Source: Pseudanabaena sp. PCC 7367 (GTDB lineage Bacteria; Cyanobacteriota; Cyanobacteriia; Pseudanabaenales; Pseudanabaenaceae). Taken from it: 64,000 nucleotides of DNA. Shown piece by piece: positions 1-9,961 of the stretch. Below the pieces are notes generated by a model, which searched no databases, was not told where the DNA came from, and worked only from the letters and a program-made list of their open reading frames with translations. The stretch covers positions 3,854,001-3,918,000 of the forward strand of contig NC_019701.1 in the NCBI RefSeq assembly GCF_000317065.1. The letters run 5' to 3'. A program made the translations under genes and the position numbers. Position 1 is the stretch's first letter; each line of letters starts with the position of its first letter.

Positions 1-1
1 C

Positions 2-1171
2 CTGAGTAAAGAGCAGGTACAACAGCTTCAGGGCATTATCCGTCAGCTTGCCGAGGGGATGTTTAATCCTGACTCGATTAAGTCCCAACTCAGCTCCGCG
101 ATCGATGTGATCTATAAGCGTCAGGAAACCCTGACCGGATTTTGGCAGGATCTAGAGCCCCAACGGACTCAGGCCCAACAAGCCCAGCAAGCCTTGAACA
201 AGGCAAAGCAAGATCTGGAAAACCGAAAGAATCAATGGCAGCAAACCCAGGTTGCCCTGGCCAACACCCAGGCTGAATTAAAAGCACAACAGGGAGTGTT
301 GAAGGTACAAGAGAATAATTCGGCCATGTTGCGATTGCAGTTGGATTCCCAAGAGGAGCTATATCAACAAACCGCCCAGGTAATTGAAAGCTACGGCGGT
401 AGCACCGAATTATTAGATCCCGAAGAGGCAAAGCGATTACAAGAGCTGCCAATGGATCAACTGGAAGAAATGATATCTGGTTGGCAGTCTGAATTTGACA
501 AGATGTCCAATTATGTCAGTGCCCAGGAAGATGAATTAGCCTCGCTTGAGGGTGAAATTGCCGACATCCAAAGTCAAATTGATAAAGCCGGTGAGTTTGA
601 TCGCATTGAGTTAGACAGCAACAAAGAGTTTGCCGAAGAGCAATATCGGATGTTGGAAGAAGCCCTGGTGGGACAAAGACGAAGCCTGCAAGAGCGGCAA
701 TCGATCCTTACCCAACAGTGTGAAATCCTAGAGCGTCGGCAGGGTGTAGATATACCCGAAAATCCTTCCCAGAACCTGGTTCCCCTGTTGGGGCAAATTG
801 AATTGCAAAAGCAGCGCCAGGAAAAAGAACTCCAAAAAATTGAGAGCCAAATTGAAACCGTGCGCGGGATTGTGCAGCAACAACAAGAGTTCCTAGCACG
901 GCAGACCAGTGAGCATCAACAGGGCTATCAGGAAATTCAAAAGATGGAATCGCAGATCCAAGAGCGAATTCGTACCACTGCTGAGTTATGGGGCAAGGTA
1001 AACAGCATTGAACAAATCCTGCGCCCGGTGCAAGATATTGTTGATGCATTGCGTCCTCAACTGGAAACAGCGATCAAACAGCTAGAAACAGCTAAGTCGT
1101 CTCAGGAGCTTCAGCAATTGCTGACTAATCTCCAAAAGTCGATCGCTGGGTTGATGCCTAAAAACGCCTAG
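2..1171 (+). CDS. Coiled-coil protein, C-terminal part (HmpF-like?)
   Basis: The reading frame is open from base 2, before the first ATG at base 59, so the 5' end of the gene lies outside the window. The visible 389 residues are almost entirely Gln/Glu/Lys-rich heptad-like sequence, i.e. a long coiled coil, with no signal peptide or membrane segment. The central stretch (QYRMLEEALVGQRRSLQERQ) and the short hydrophobic tail (SIAGLMPKNA) resemble my memory of HmpF, the coiled-coil protein that localises to type IV pilus motors of motile cyanobacteria; this is recall, not a search. It converges on the hybrid kinase gene, the two stops being 37 bases apart. Coding is certain; the family name is tentative. 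Confidence 0.7.
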   Translation: MSKEQVQQLQGIIRQLAEGMFNPDSIKSQLSSAIDVIYKRQETLTGFWQDLEPQRTQAQQAQQALNKAKQDLENRKNQWQQTQVALANTQAELKAQQGVLKVQENNSAMLRLQLDSQEELYQQTAQVIESYGGSTELLDPEEAKRLQELPMDQLEEMISGWQSEFDKMSNYVSAQEDELASLEGEIADIQSQIDKAGEFDRIELDSNKEFAEEQYRMLEEALVGQRRSLQERQSILTQQCEILERRQGVDIPENPSQNLVPLLGQIELQKQRQEKELQKIESQIETVRGIVQQQQEFLARQTSEHQQGYQEIQKMESQIQERIRTTAELWGKVNSIEQILRPVQDIVDALRPQLETAIKQLETAKSSQELQQLLTNLQKSIAGLMPKNA

Positions 1172-1208
1172 TTGCTCAGATCTCAGCTAGCCAGTGACTA
1201 ACTAACTA

Positions 1209-4200
1209 CTAATTAACTTGCTGCTGCCACCGTTCCAGTGCATTAGCTAGATCTTGTTTCATCACTGGTTTTTTAAGATAGTCATCCATACCAGCATCTA
1301 GGCAGACTTTGCGATCGGCTTCAAAGGCATTGGCAGTAACCGCAATCACGATCGTGGCCAGTGGCTCCCCCCCAGACTCACGCAGCTGATTTTCTTTATG
1401 TCTAATTGCCTGCGTGGCCGTATATCCATCCATCACTGGCATCTGGCAATCCATCAGCACAATCGGATAATATTCTTGATCTAGCTGGGTTAGTGCCTCT
1501 TCTCCATTGCTAACACAGTCAGATGGATAGCCAAGTTGTTTTAATTGCATCGTAACCAGGTTCTGGCTAATTGGATTATCTTCTACCACCAAAATTTTGG
1601 GCTTAGGTTGGGTTGCAGGCGATCGATCTGGTTGAGCAACTGGTGGATCTAATTCAGCTTGTTTTGCTCGAGAGCTAGTAACGTCCAAACCAGGCTTATG
1701 GCCAAGTTGAGCATCAGATCGGGCTGGAGTCTGTGGCGGGGGATCAAGTCTTGGGTCAGATTGAGCTTGCTTGTTTGGCGGTTGATTACTTGGCGGTTGA
1801 TTACTTGGCGGTTGATTAATGGCATCCCGCAGACATTCAATTAAACTGCCAATTTTGACTGGCTTGATCAACATTGCCGCAAAACCTTGCTCGATCAGGT
1901 GATTGGCAATTTCCGCTTGATTTATAAAGGTAGCGATCGCTAATTTGGTCTGTGCCAGATCCGGGTCGGTTAAAATCCCCTGCCCTAGCATCTCCGCACT
2001 TATTTGCGACAGTTGCAGATCCAAAATTGCCACATCATAAGGCGCATTGCGATCGTTGGCCTGTTTGAGTTTTGCCAGAGCCGTCATCCCATCCTTGACC
2101 TGATCAAGCTGGAGTTGCCAGAACTGGGCATGTTGATTAAATAATGCCAATGTATTATCGTTGTCTGCCACGAGCAAAACTTTAAGTTGCCTGAGCATGG
2201 TCAGGGTTTGGCTAGAAATTTTTGACTCGGTTAAAATAACTTTGGCCAAAGATAGCTGTGGTTCTAAATTAGCGATCGGCAATGAAACTTCAACCCAAAA
2301 GCTAGACCCTTGACCAATTTGCGAACTTACACCAATTGATCCCCCCATCGCTGCGACAATCTGTTTACTAATCGTTAAACCTAAACCCGTTCCCCCATGC
2401 TTTTGACTTACCTCCGGGCTAAATTGTACAAAGGCCTCAAACAACTCCCGTTGATTGGTTTCTGAAATACCACAACCGGTATCGCTAATGGTGAATTTTA
2501 AATTTACCTGAGTGGTCTCCAGGTCTAGTAGAGGAGTATCAGCTTGGATTAAGGTCGATTCACCATCCTCCGCGATCGCTGTTTGGCTAACCAGGCAAGA
2601 CTCACCCACCGGTTGCGATTGTACAGATATACTGATATGCCCTGATTCCGTAAACTTAACCGCATTGGTAACCAAATTGGTCAGCACCTGACGCAGCCGC
2701 CCCACATCCCCCACCAGCATTGGCGGCACATCAGGATCAATATAGCTAAATACCTCGATCCCCTTGTCGTGGGCTTGAATAGCCGCCAGATCAACGACAC
2801 CCTCAATACATTTAATTAAATTAAACTCTTTTTTGACAATGCTAATTCGCTTCGCTTGCGATCGAGAATAATCCAGGATGTCGTTAATAATCTGGAGCAA
2901 ATTCTGGCCGCTGGCTTGGAGTGTTTGCAGCAAACTAAGCTGCTGATCATCTAGATTAGTATCTGCCAATAATTCCGCGATCCCCAGAATCCCATTCATA
3001 GGGGAACGAATTTCATGGCTAATGTTGGCCAAAAATTGTCTTTTGGATTCTGCGGCATTTTTAATCCGCCGAAAGGCCGACCCCAGCACCACATTTTGCT
3101 GAGCTAGCGCCAAACGTTGCGATCGCTCCTTGGCCAGTAAGTCTGATTGCATAATGGCGATCGCCACCTGGTCGCTGAGCTTTTGCAGCAATGCTACATG
3201 ATCGGCTTGCCAATTCCTGGTCGCAGTACATTGGTGAGCAATGATTAAACCCCACAATTTATGCTTATTTTTTTGTCTTAGCCACCTGTCTCTGATATCT
3301 AGCAATCGCTGAGATTCGTTCTTAATTGCCCCATTCAGGCCAATTAGCTCAGCCAATTTGTCCAGCTTGCCTTTCTGTTCTTGCTGCTTTAATTCGTTAG
3401 TTCTATTTAATTCTTTTGCCTTTGATTGGTCTGGATCTAGTGGCCAGGTGCGATCGTAATTAAGCTCATTATCTGATGTTGGATAATCGCGTTGATCAAG
3501 TTCAAAGCCGCTACCTTGTCCTGGCTCCATCATTACCGGGTTATTTACCGCGCTATTGATTTCTGGCAGAGGCTGATCATCATCGATTGGTTTAAGTACA
3601 ATCGGTACAACCAGATTCGCCTGTACCTGAAGATTTTCAAGAAAATGATAATGGCAGGGCGTGAGATTAGCTTGGTTAATATCATTAATGATACTGGGCT
3701 GAAATTGCGCCAGCCGCATCCGCATCATTACCTTATCGGCAGAGTTACAATTCTGGGTTACCCCCAATACGGAATCCCAGGGTTCGGCCACCGACTCCAC
3801 CGTAACCTCACCAGAACCATCGGGCTTAAATTGATAGATCACCACCCGATCGCACTTCAACAAATGGCGCAGCTCGGTCACTGTAGTATTAAGAATATCC
3901 TCAAGATTCAGGGATTGATGAATGCGCTGGGCGATCGCAGCAATTAGACGATCTTGCTCAAATAAATTTTTGATCTGAGCATCACGGGCGCGAATCACCT
4001 TATCAGCCAGCGTTAGATCATTAATATCATTGCTTAGAATCAACAGGCGGCCTGATTCGGAACGCTCTACTTGCTGAGGTTTAAGATTTAGTTGATCCTG
4101 GTTCTTTTCTAGTAAGCTAATTTTGGTCTCAAAAGCTAGCCAATTACCATCAACATGCATAAAACGGCAGTCAATTAGAGCATCTTCACCCGTTTGTGCC

Positions 4201-4523
4201 ACATCCTCCATCGCTGCCCTGAAATGTTGGCGATCGGCTGGATGTATTTTATACCAGTAATTATCAACAACGTAGTTTTCGCCAGCCTTGTGCACCTGAT
4301 CGGGTTTAGCCACATTCTGATCTGGGCAGCGATCGCCATAGTCAAGATACTGATGCGTATATCCCAAAATCTTCTGGTGAGAGAGGCTTTGATATAGGGT
4401 CTTACCAGCAAAATCGGTGACCGCAATTAAGTTGCCAGCATGTTTAGAAAGAATGGCTAGCAGCTCTGGTTGGGCGGTGGTTTGATCAGCGGAAATAGCT
4501 AGACGATCGACACTTGAGCACAT
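1209..4523 (-). CDS. PAS-GAF hybrid histidine kinase with two receiver domains
   Basis: A 1104-residue cytoplasmic sensor kinase. Order: PAS-like region (about 20-170), GAF (about 195-460), HisKA with SHEIRSPMN (phosphorylated His503), HATPase with N box NLVTNAVKF (617), G1 DTGCG (681) and G2 GGTGLGL (710), then receiver 1 (about 779-895, Asp835) and receiver 2 (about 976-1104, Asp1025, DCQMP). The GAF carries Cys290-His291 where phytochromes and cyanobacteriochromes attach a bilin, followed by a hydrophilic insertion of about 110 residues (312-421) before the last strands (LWGLIIAHQC). The receivers are joined by a Pro/Gln/Ser linker with a three-fold 15-bp repeat. Receiver 1 is divergent but keeps acidic, Asp and Lys positions. 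No transmembrane segment is evident. A light-sensing role is inference. Confidence 0.93.
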   Translation of the reverse strand: MCSSVDRLAISADQTTAQPELLAILSKHAGNLIAVTDFAGKTLYQSLSHQKILGYTHQYLDYGDRCPDQNVAKPDQVHKAGENYVVDNYWYKIHPADRQHFRAAMEDVAQTGEDALIDCRFMHVDGNWLAFETKISLLEKNQDQLNLKPQQVERSESGRLLILSNDINDLTLADKVIRARDAQIKNLFEQDRLIAAIAQRIHQSLNLEDILNTTVTELRHLLKCDRVVIYQFKPDGSGEVTVESVAEPWDSVLGVTQNCNSADKVMMRMRLAQFQPSIINDINQANLTPCHYHFLENLQVQANLVVPIVLKPIDDDQPLPEINSAVNNPVMMEPGQGSGFELDQRDYPTSDNELNYDRTWPLDPDQSKAKELNRTNELKQQEQKGKLDKLAELIGLNGAIKNESQRLLDIRDRWLRQKNKHKLWGLIIAHQCTATRNWQADHVALLQKLSDQVAIAIMQSDLLAKERSQRLALAQQNVVLGSAFRRIKNAAESKRQFLANISHEIRSPMNGILGIAELLADTNLDDQQLSLLQTLQASGQNLLQIINDILDYSRSQAKRISIVKKEFNLIKCIEGVVDLAAIQAHDKGIEVFSYIDPDVPPMLVGDVGRLRQVLTNLVTNAVKFTESGHISISVQSQPVGESCLVSQTAIAEDGESTLIQADTPLLDLETTQVNLKFTISDTGCGISETNQRELFEAFVQFSPEVSQKHGGTGLGLTISKQIVAAMGGSIGVSSQIGQGSSFWVEVSLPIANLEPQLSLAKVILTESKISSQTLTMLRQLKVLLVADNDNTLALFNQHAQFWQLQLDQVKDGMTALAKLKQANDRNAPYDVAILDLQLSQISAEMLGQGILTDPDLAQTKLAIATFINQAEIANHLIEQGFAAMLIKPVKIGSLIECLRDAINQPPSNQPPSNQPPNKQAQSDPRLDPPPQTPARSDAQLGHKPGLDVTSSRAKQAELDPPVAQPDRSPATQPKPKILVVEDNPISQNLVTMQLKQLGYPSDCVSNGEEALTQLDQEYYPIVLMDCQMPVMDGYTATQAIRHKENQLRESGGEPLATIVIAVTANAFEADRKVCLDAGMDDYLKKPVMKQDLANALERWQQQVN

Positions 4524-5194
4524 ATCTACAACACATCTATAACAGGAGCAAGAAAATAGAACATAGAGCTAAGACAGTCTCGAACTGATCTAAAAATCTT
4601 GATTAGTTTATTTAGGCAGGCTGGTTATGAGCATTAGAAATACTCAAAAGCGCTAATCTCGCCATTTCGAATCCACCATACCTTCGGAACCTTTGGATAT
4701 GACTTTCCGAACCATTAGTTAAAAATTTTGAATTTAGCAAGCCTATATCGCTCATATTAATTTTTTAGCAATCACACGGCAATTACACACAATATGAAAC
4801 AGAGCTACCCAGATCGATAAATTGATCGCAGATCTAGGGATTCTAACCTTCCTAGAAAATCATCTAGATTTGCTAGAGTTGCTGCCATAAACATGCCATA
4901 AACAACTAATTAATTATGATTGATAGAGGGACAACGTAATTACTTAATAAAGATACCGCCTGGATATTTATTAAAAAATAGTAATGAATCCAAAAGTGCA
5001 ATTATGCAATTATTTTATACTGGGCAATCTTTAGTTTAGCCCAATTACCAAGCTGTAGAGTATAACTGGATAATTGAAGTAAGTGAGCTTATCGCTTGCA
5101 GATTTGCTGGATTAACTTACGAATCAGCCCCAGATTTTACACCTGCTTTGTTAAACTGCAACTAGATCATCCACAACAGCCGATTAGATTGGAT
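4524..5194. other. Intergenic region, about 670 bases
   Basis: AT-rich spacer between the divergently transcribed kinase and VWA genes, expected to hold both promoters. I see no coding, RNA-like or repeat structure I can support. A TATACT hexamer near 5018 could be a -10 element for the rightward gene. Confidence 0.5.
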
Positions 5195-6511
5195 ATGAGC
5201 GTAAATCTTTCCTATAGCCTGAGCGATCGCCAACTCGATCGCACCGAAACTAACAGTCAGCGGCAGCTTGCAATTACAGTATCAGCGGGCAGCGAACCTA
5301 GTAATGTGCGGTTGAATTTGTGCCTAGTGCTCGATCGCAGCGGTTCGATGGGTGGCCAACCCCTAGAGATAGTCAAAAAGGCGGCGATCAAATTACTTGA
5401 GCAGATGTCACCGCAAGATCGCATTAGTGTGGTTGCCTTTGACCATAAAGCCAAGGTGGTAGTCGAAAATCAACCCCTGGATAATCCTAGTGCGATCGCT
5501 GCCAAGATCAATTCTTTGCGGGCTTCTGGCGGCACCTGTATCGATGATGCGATCAAGCTGGGACTAAAAGAGATCAATCAAAATAAAGATAATGCCGTCA
5601 GTCAGGCATTTGTGCTCACTGATGGTGAAAATGAGCATGGCGATAATCAGCGCTGTTTGGAATTTGCCCGCTTGGCCACGGAATACAGCATTACTCTGCA
5701 TACATTGGGCTTTGGCGATCACTGGAATCAAGATGTGCTAGAGGGGATCGCCGATGCTGGTGGTGGCACCCTGGCCTATATTGAAACTCCGGCGGAGGCA
5801 GTAACTGAGTTTACCCGGCTGTTGCATCGGGTGCAGGCGGTGGGTTTAACCAATGCCTATTTAGGTTTGGAGCTTTCCCCCAATGTGCGCTTGGCTGAAC
5901 TCAAGCCGGTGGCGCAGGTAGCTCCCGATACGATCGAGCTAAACGTAGAGCAAGTCGCGGCCAGTAACATTAACCCTGAGTTGCAAAAATTGCGGATCAG
6001 GATCGGTGATCTGATGACTGATCTAGAGCGGGTGATCCTGGTGAATTTATATGTTAATCATGGCCAACCGGATCATGTAATCCCTGGCAGCAACAGTAAT
6101 GCAATCAAGCTACTCAATGCCTGGATTGAATATGACAACCCGGCACTTGGTCAAATGGGACTAGAAAGTCAGCCGATCGCAGTGGAAGCTGATTTGATTA
6201 ATGATTTCCAGCCCCAGCCAGACCCACAGGTCAAACACTCGATTCTGGCCTTGGCCAAATACCGCCAGACCCAGATCGCCGAGGCCAAGCTGAATCAGGG
6301 CGATCGAGAGGGAGCTTCTACTATGCTGCAATCTGCTGCCAAAACCGCATTACAAATGGGCGATCAAAAAGCCGCCACTGTTTTGCAAGCCGGAGCCACC
6401 AGATTGCAGGGCGGCACAGAGCTAAGCGAGTCGGAACGCAAACAGACTCGGATTGTGTCGAAAACGGTCTTGCAGCCACCGTCTAGCACCACTGACAAAG
6501 AGGATAATTAG
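5195..6511 (+). CDS. VWA domain protein
   Basis: A 438-residue protein with a von Willebrand A domain: complete MIDAS metal site DRSGS (near residue 47), a conserved Thr in GGTCIDD and LTDGENEHGD. The C-terminal half is a beta-rich region plus Ala/Gln-rich helices. VWA proteins of this kind bind Mg and act as scaffolds for protein partners; the partner is unknown. The start is taken at the ATG at 5195, because the frame open from 5096 adds residues unlike the family and SVNLSYSLSDRQLD looks like the genuine N terminus. No signal peptide. A zinc-ribbon/FHA protein follows about 570 bases downstream on the same strand, which hints at a phospho-signalling context. Confidence 0.9.
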   Translation: MSVNLSYSLSDRQLDRTETNSQRQLAITVSAGSEPSNVRLNLCLVLDRSGSMGGQPLEIVKKAAIKLLEQMSPQDRISVVAFDHKAKVVVENQPLDNPSAIAAKINSLRASGGTCIDDAIKLGLKEINQNKDNAVSQAFVLTDGENEHGDNQRCLEFARLATEYSITLHTLGFGDHWNQDVLEGIADAGGGTLAYIETPAEAVTEFTRLLHRVQAVGLTNAYLGLELSPNVRLAELKPVAQVAPDTIELNVEQVAASNINPELQKLRIRIGDLMTDLERVILVNLYVNHGQPDHVIPGSNSNAIKLLNAWIEYDNPALGQMGLESQPIAVEADLINDFQPQPDPQVKHSILALAKYRQTQIAEAKLNQGDREGASTMLQSAAKTALQMGDQKAATVLQAGATRLQGGTELSESERKQTRIVSKTVLQPPSSTTDKEDN

Positions 6512-7081
6512 GTGATCCTGGCTAATTTTAATCAGGGCTAAAAACAGCGATCGCCCAAGTGAACCAGGTGCAATTTATATTGAAATGGGTATCCTTATCT
6601 CGGTTACTGGTTACATAATATCTTGCTTGAAAAAACACCAGGGATAAAACTAATGCTTAAATTAACTAGTAAGCATGGCTATAACTGGGTAAATTAAGTT
6701 AGATCAGCTCGGTAGCCAGATGTAACCGATCGGCCAGATTTGATTTAATCAGCCACTTGAGTTTTTATTAGCCCTAAATGGCATTAAACAGCCCTAAATG
6801 TAGCAAAATAGTTTGGAAATGCCAGTAAATTAAGCTAATTTAAGGTAGTTGTAGTCATTGTTTGCAAGCTAACCCAGTTTTGCCTGAACAAGTGCGCGAT
6901 CGCCTGGTTCATGACTCTGATTGCGAGTTTTTAAGTTTAAATGTTCAATAGGGTGCGGCATAATCCAACTAAATTCAGGGTTACTGATGCATATACTGAT
7001 GTATGTTTATTTATCTAGTTATCGATCCAGCCCGATCCGGTTGCTCAAGCTTGTTAGTTTAAAGTCACATTGCCAGCTAAT
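6512..7081. other. Intergenic region, about 570 bases
   Basis: AT-rich spacer between the VWA and FHA genes. Only very short, unconvincing ORFs occur. I see no RNA gene or terminator hairpin that I can support. Confidence 0.5.
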
Positions 7082-7897
7082 ATGATCACTTGTCCAAGCT
7101 GCTCTCATCAAAATCCTGATGGTGCCATTCATTGTGAAGCTTGCTATACACCACTGCCAGTGATTAGTATGATTAATTGCCCGAACTGTGGCGCATCTGT
7201 TCAATCAGACGCTAAGTTTTGCGGCCATTGTGGATATAATTTGCAGTCTGCTAAGTTGGAAGGAGTAGCCATGACGGAACAATCACCAGACGCGATCGCT
7301 AATAATATTGACGAAAACGAATCTGCAGAATCGATCGCGGTTCCAGAATCCTCAACACCTGAATTATCGGCAGACCTGGAAGCTGAGCCATCGGTAGACC
7401 TGGAAGCTGAGCCATCGGTAGACCTGGAAGCTGCTGCAGAAATGCTAGAAACATTGCCAACCGGCGATCCTGAAGTAGCCGCTGTTCCCCCCGAAGAACA
7501 AACGGAAATAAATATTCCTGAGTCAGCAGCTAAGCCACCAGCCAGCTCAAAAACGCAACTTCAACAAATTCAAGCTTCGCTATTGCATGTGCAAACCAAT
7601 GTCACCCTGGAAATCCCGCCCCACCTGCAAGTGGTGCACATTGGTAAGCCAAATAATATGATCCCGCCGGATATTGATGTATCTGGTTTCCCTGACTCAG
7701 ACATTGTTTCACGGGTGCATGGCGATCTGCGATTTGAAGGGGATGCCTTCTATTTTGAAGATACGGGTAGCTCGAATGGTACTTACATTAATAACACCGC
7801 GCTGCCAGCCGGAAACCGACATCGATTGCGCCCTGGCGATCGCATCTCTCTGGGCAAGGGCGATAAGGTAACCTTTATTTTTCAAATTGCAGAATAG
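7082..7897 (+). CDS. Double zinc-ribbon FHA domain protein
   Basis: A 271-residue protein. The N terminus holds two zinc ribbons (CPSC...CEAC near 3-21; CPNC...CGHC near 35-51), then an acidic Glu/Ala/Pro linker with a 24-bp tandem repeat (SVDLEAEP units, DNA about 7370-7432), and a C-terminal FHA domain (about 180-271) with SRVHGDL and DTGSSNGTYIN, the phosphothreonine-binding motifs. It should bind phosphorylated partner proteins in the cytoplasm. Start: ATG 7082, so that MITCPSC begins the first ribbon; a TTG at 7070 is possible but less likely. No kinase gene is nearby, so the phospho-partner is not visible here. Confidence 0.93.
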   Translation: MITCPSCSHQNPDGAIHCEACYTPLPVISMINCPNCGASVQSDAKFCGHCGYNLQSAKLEGVAMTEQSPDAIANNIDENESAESIAVPESSTPELSADLEAEPSVDLEAEPSVDLEAAAEMLETLPTGDPEVAAVPPEEQTEINIPESAAKPPASSKTQLQQIQASLLHVQTNVTLEIPPHLQVVHIGKPNNMIPPDIDVSGFPDSDIVSRVHGDLRFEGDAFYFEDTGSSNGTYINNTALPAGNRHRLRPGDRISLGKGDKVTFIFQIAE

Positions 7898-8130
7898 TTG
7901 GCTTAACCACAGCAGTAATAGTGAAACTAGATTGGCTCCAAATCGATCGCTATTTTTGCTAAGAAGATCGTTCTAAGTTAGCTTGAGGATCGATCAGCTA
8001 AAGGGAAAATACAATAAAAATTGTTGCTGCTATGTCATTTTTGCAGCCATGTTGTAGTATCTAAACGCAAATGATTAAATTACCGATCGCCTCAATCATC
8101 TATCCTCCCCATCTAAAATCTTAAAAACCA

Positions 8131-8853
8131 ATGGCAAGTAATGATCCACCCAAAATAAACTACGAAGAAGGTTGGGATAACTATGCAACCGCGTGGCAGC
8201 AGCTACATCCCGAACTAGACCACATTGGTGATGAGTGGGCTGGTAAGGGCGCAGGGGCAGCAAATTCCCTGGCCGAGTATGAAGCACTGATCGAAGCTAA
8301 GTTTATTCAGCCCTACATTGAACCCACCGATACGGTGCTGGAAATTGGTGTTGGTGGTGGCAAAACCGCAGCTATGTTACTGAACCATTGCGATCGCCTC
8401 ATTTGCGCGGATATTTCTGCTAATATGCTGGGCGCAACAGCCAAGCGCCTGGGTAGCGATCGGGTTAGTTATATTAAGCTCGACGGCTTGACCCTGAATA
8501 ATATTCCCACCCAATCGATCGATGTTTGCTTTTGCTACGACACCATGGTACACATGGAGCCGCGCGATATATTTAACTATCTCAGCCGGATTCCGGCGCT
8601 GATGAAAGGCAGAAGGCTATGTCTGTTCCATCACAACAATACGGTTAGTGACTTGGGTTGGCAGAAGTTCTTAACCGAGTGGCAACAAAACCTGCAAGGC
8701 AAACGCATGGGGACAGCTTTTTCGGTGATGACCAATGAAATTATGGCCAAATTCCTCAATCACTTTGGCTATGAAGTGATTTTGCAAGATGCTACCACTG
8801 TGCCCCGCGATTGTGTCTGGGTCTGCCGTGCCCCAGAGATTCAAAATGTTTAG
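8131..8853 (+). CDS. Class I SAM-dependent methyltransferase
   Basis: A 240-residue methyltransferase of the Rossmann type. Motif I VLEIGVGGGKTAAML (near 68) binds S-adenosylmethionine, followed by the acidic ICADIS strand end and the CFCYDTMVHM motif IV region. The substrate cannot be told from sequence. The ATG at 8131 starts a protein of normal length for the family. It stands alone between the FHA gene and the BioY-like gene, all on the same strand but with long gaps. Confidence 0.88.
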   Translation: MASNDPPKINYEEGWDNYATAWQQLHPELDHIGDEWAGKGAGAANSLAEYEALIEAKFIQPYIEPTDTVLEIGVGGGKTAAMLLNHCDRLICADISANMLGATAKRLGSDRVSYIKLDGLTLNNIPTQSIDVCFCYDTMVHMEPRDIFNYLSRIPALMKGRRLCLFHHNNTVSDLGWQKFLTEWQQNLQGKRMGTAFSVMTNEIMAKFLNHFGYEVILQDATTVPRDCVWVCRAPEIQNV

Positions 8854-8876
8854 ATATTTAGATATTTAGATATTTA
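8852..8876. repeat. 8-bp tandem repeat (AGATATTT x3)
   Basis: Three perfect head-to-tail copies of AGATATTT start one base after the methyltransferase stop codon. A simple AT-rich tandem repeat with no evident function. Confidence 0.8.
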
Positions 8877-9048
8877 AAAATAGTAGAATATCTAGAATTT
8901 CTAGGTAGCTATATGCGGAGATTTCTAATGTCTGGGCCTTGCGCTTTTGGACAGGGTTGATAGGAATCAAAATTCTAAAATTCTAAATCTTGCTTCAATT
9001 AGCGATCGCAATATAAGCAATATATTAGGCAACGTAGGCAGTATAAAT

Positions 9049-9909
9049 ATGGTCGCTCTTAATAAATTCTATCCTCACCCCAACAGCAGAAATCGCCACC
9101 AGCGGCATAATCACAGCCGATCGCAGCATTATGCTCGTTATGATAGATATGCTAGAAATGATTCCCAACAATCGGACATGGGGAGCAACTTATCTGGCTC
9201 CCTGCACCTGAGCCGCAAAAATAATTTAAATAGTTCATCTTCCCCTAAGCAAATTAAATCCGCCAAGCAAAAAAAACGAGCCCCCGCCAATAGCTCCAGA
9301 TCAAATCCCAACCCCAATCGCAAAAAGACCAGAGTTACCGTGAGTACCCCCCTAAAAGCCATGTGGGTCATAATCGGATTACTGCTAACCATTGGCAGTA
9401 CCTTTTTGCAGCCATCGATCGCGATCCCCAGTTGGACTGGCACCACTGGCACGATCGAAGTAGAGCCAATTAAAGTGACGTTACAAGTTGGTGCGGTACT
9501 GCTAACCGGTTGTTTGGGTGGCAAAGGTGCGGGACTGGTATCACAGATTTTATATATTTTCCTGGGTCTGAGTGGCTTTGCCGTGTTCTATCAAGGTGGT
9601 GGAATTGGCTATTTGCAAGAACCAGCCTTTGGTTATTTGCTGGGGTTTATTCCCGGCGCATGGGTATGTGGATTTCTGGCCTTTTTACGCCCTGCCAATC
9701 TAGAACGTTTAACGGTTAGCTGTTTGGGTGGGTTAATTACGATCCATCTGGTGGGTATTGCCTACTTGTTTGCCCTGAGGATGCCTGATCTGGCCACAAT
9801 CAACGAGCTTGTGTTTAGATATTCGGTGCAGATTTTGCCAGAGCAAATGTTTGTGGTTTGTGCCACGGTGGTGGTCGCTACCCTGTTTCGGCGGTTATTA
9901 TTCTATTAA
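9049..9909 (+). CDS. BioY-family membrane protein (ECF biotin transporter S component)
   Basis: From the ATG at 9049 it gives 286 residues; a TTG at 8947 would add 34. The first about 100 residues are basic, Ser/Asn/Arg-rich and probably disordered, which is unusual because BioY is typically near 190 residues. The rest is hydrophobic with about six membrane segments and has the BioY-like pattern of a Gly-rich loop (GCLGGKGAGL) followed by GYLLGFIPGA. BioY binds biotin in the plasma membrane and works with the ECF energising module, which is not in this window. Family call from pattern recall, fairly secure; the start is uncertain. Confidence 0.8.
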   Translation: MVALNKFYPHPNSRNRHQRHNHSRSQHYARYDRYARNDSQQSDMGSNLSGSLHLSRKNNLNSSSSPKQIKSAKQKKRAPANSSRSNPNPNRKKTRVTVSTPLKAMWVIIGLLLTIGSTFLQPSIAIPSWTGTTGTIEVEPIKVTLQVGAVLLTGCLGGKGAGLVSQILYIFLGLSGFAVFYQGGGIGYLQEPAFGYLLGFIPGAWVCGFLAFLRPANLERLTVSCLGGLITIHLVGIAYLFALRMPDLATINELVFRYSVQILPEQMFVVCATVVVATLFRRLLFY

Positions 9910-9961
9910 GCTTAATTGCATCATTAATTATCAATCTTCCACAGCGAGCATTGATCGCCCA

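Noticed and set aside
4660-4700. A T-arm-like TTCGAATCC near 4667
   Set aside because: No matching acceptor, D or anticodon arm around it, so not a tRNA.
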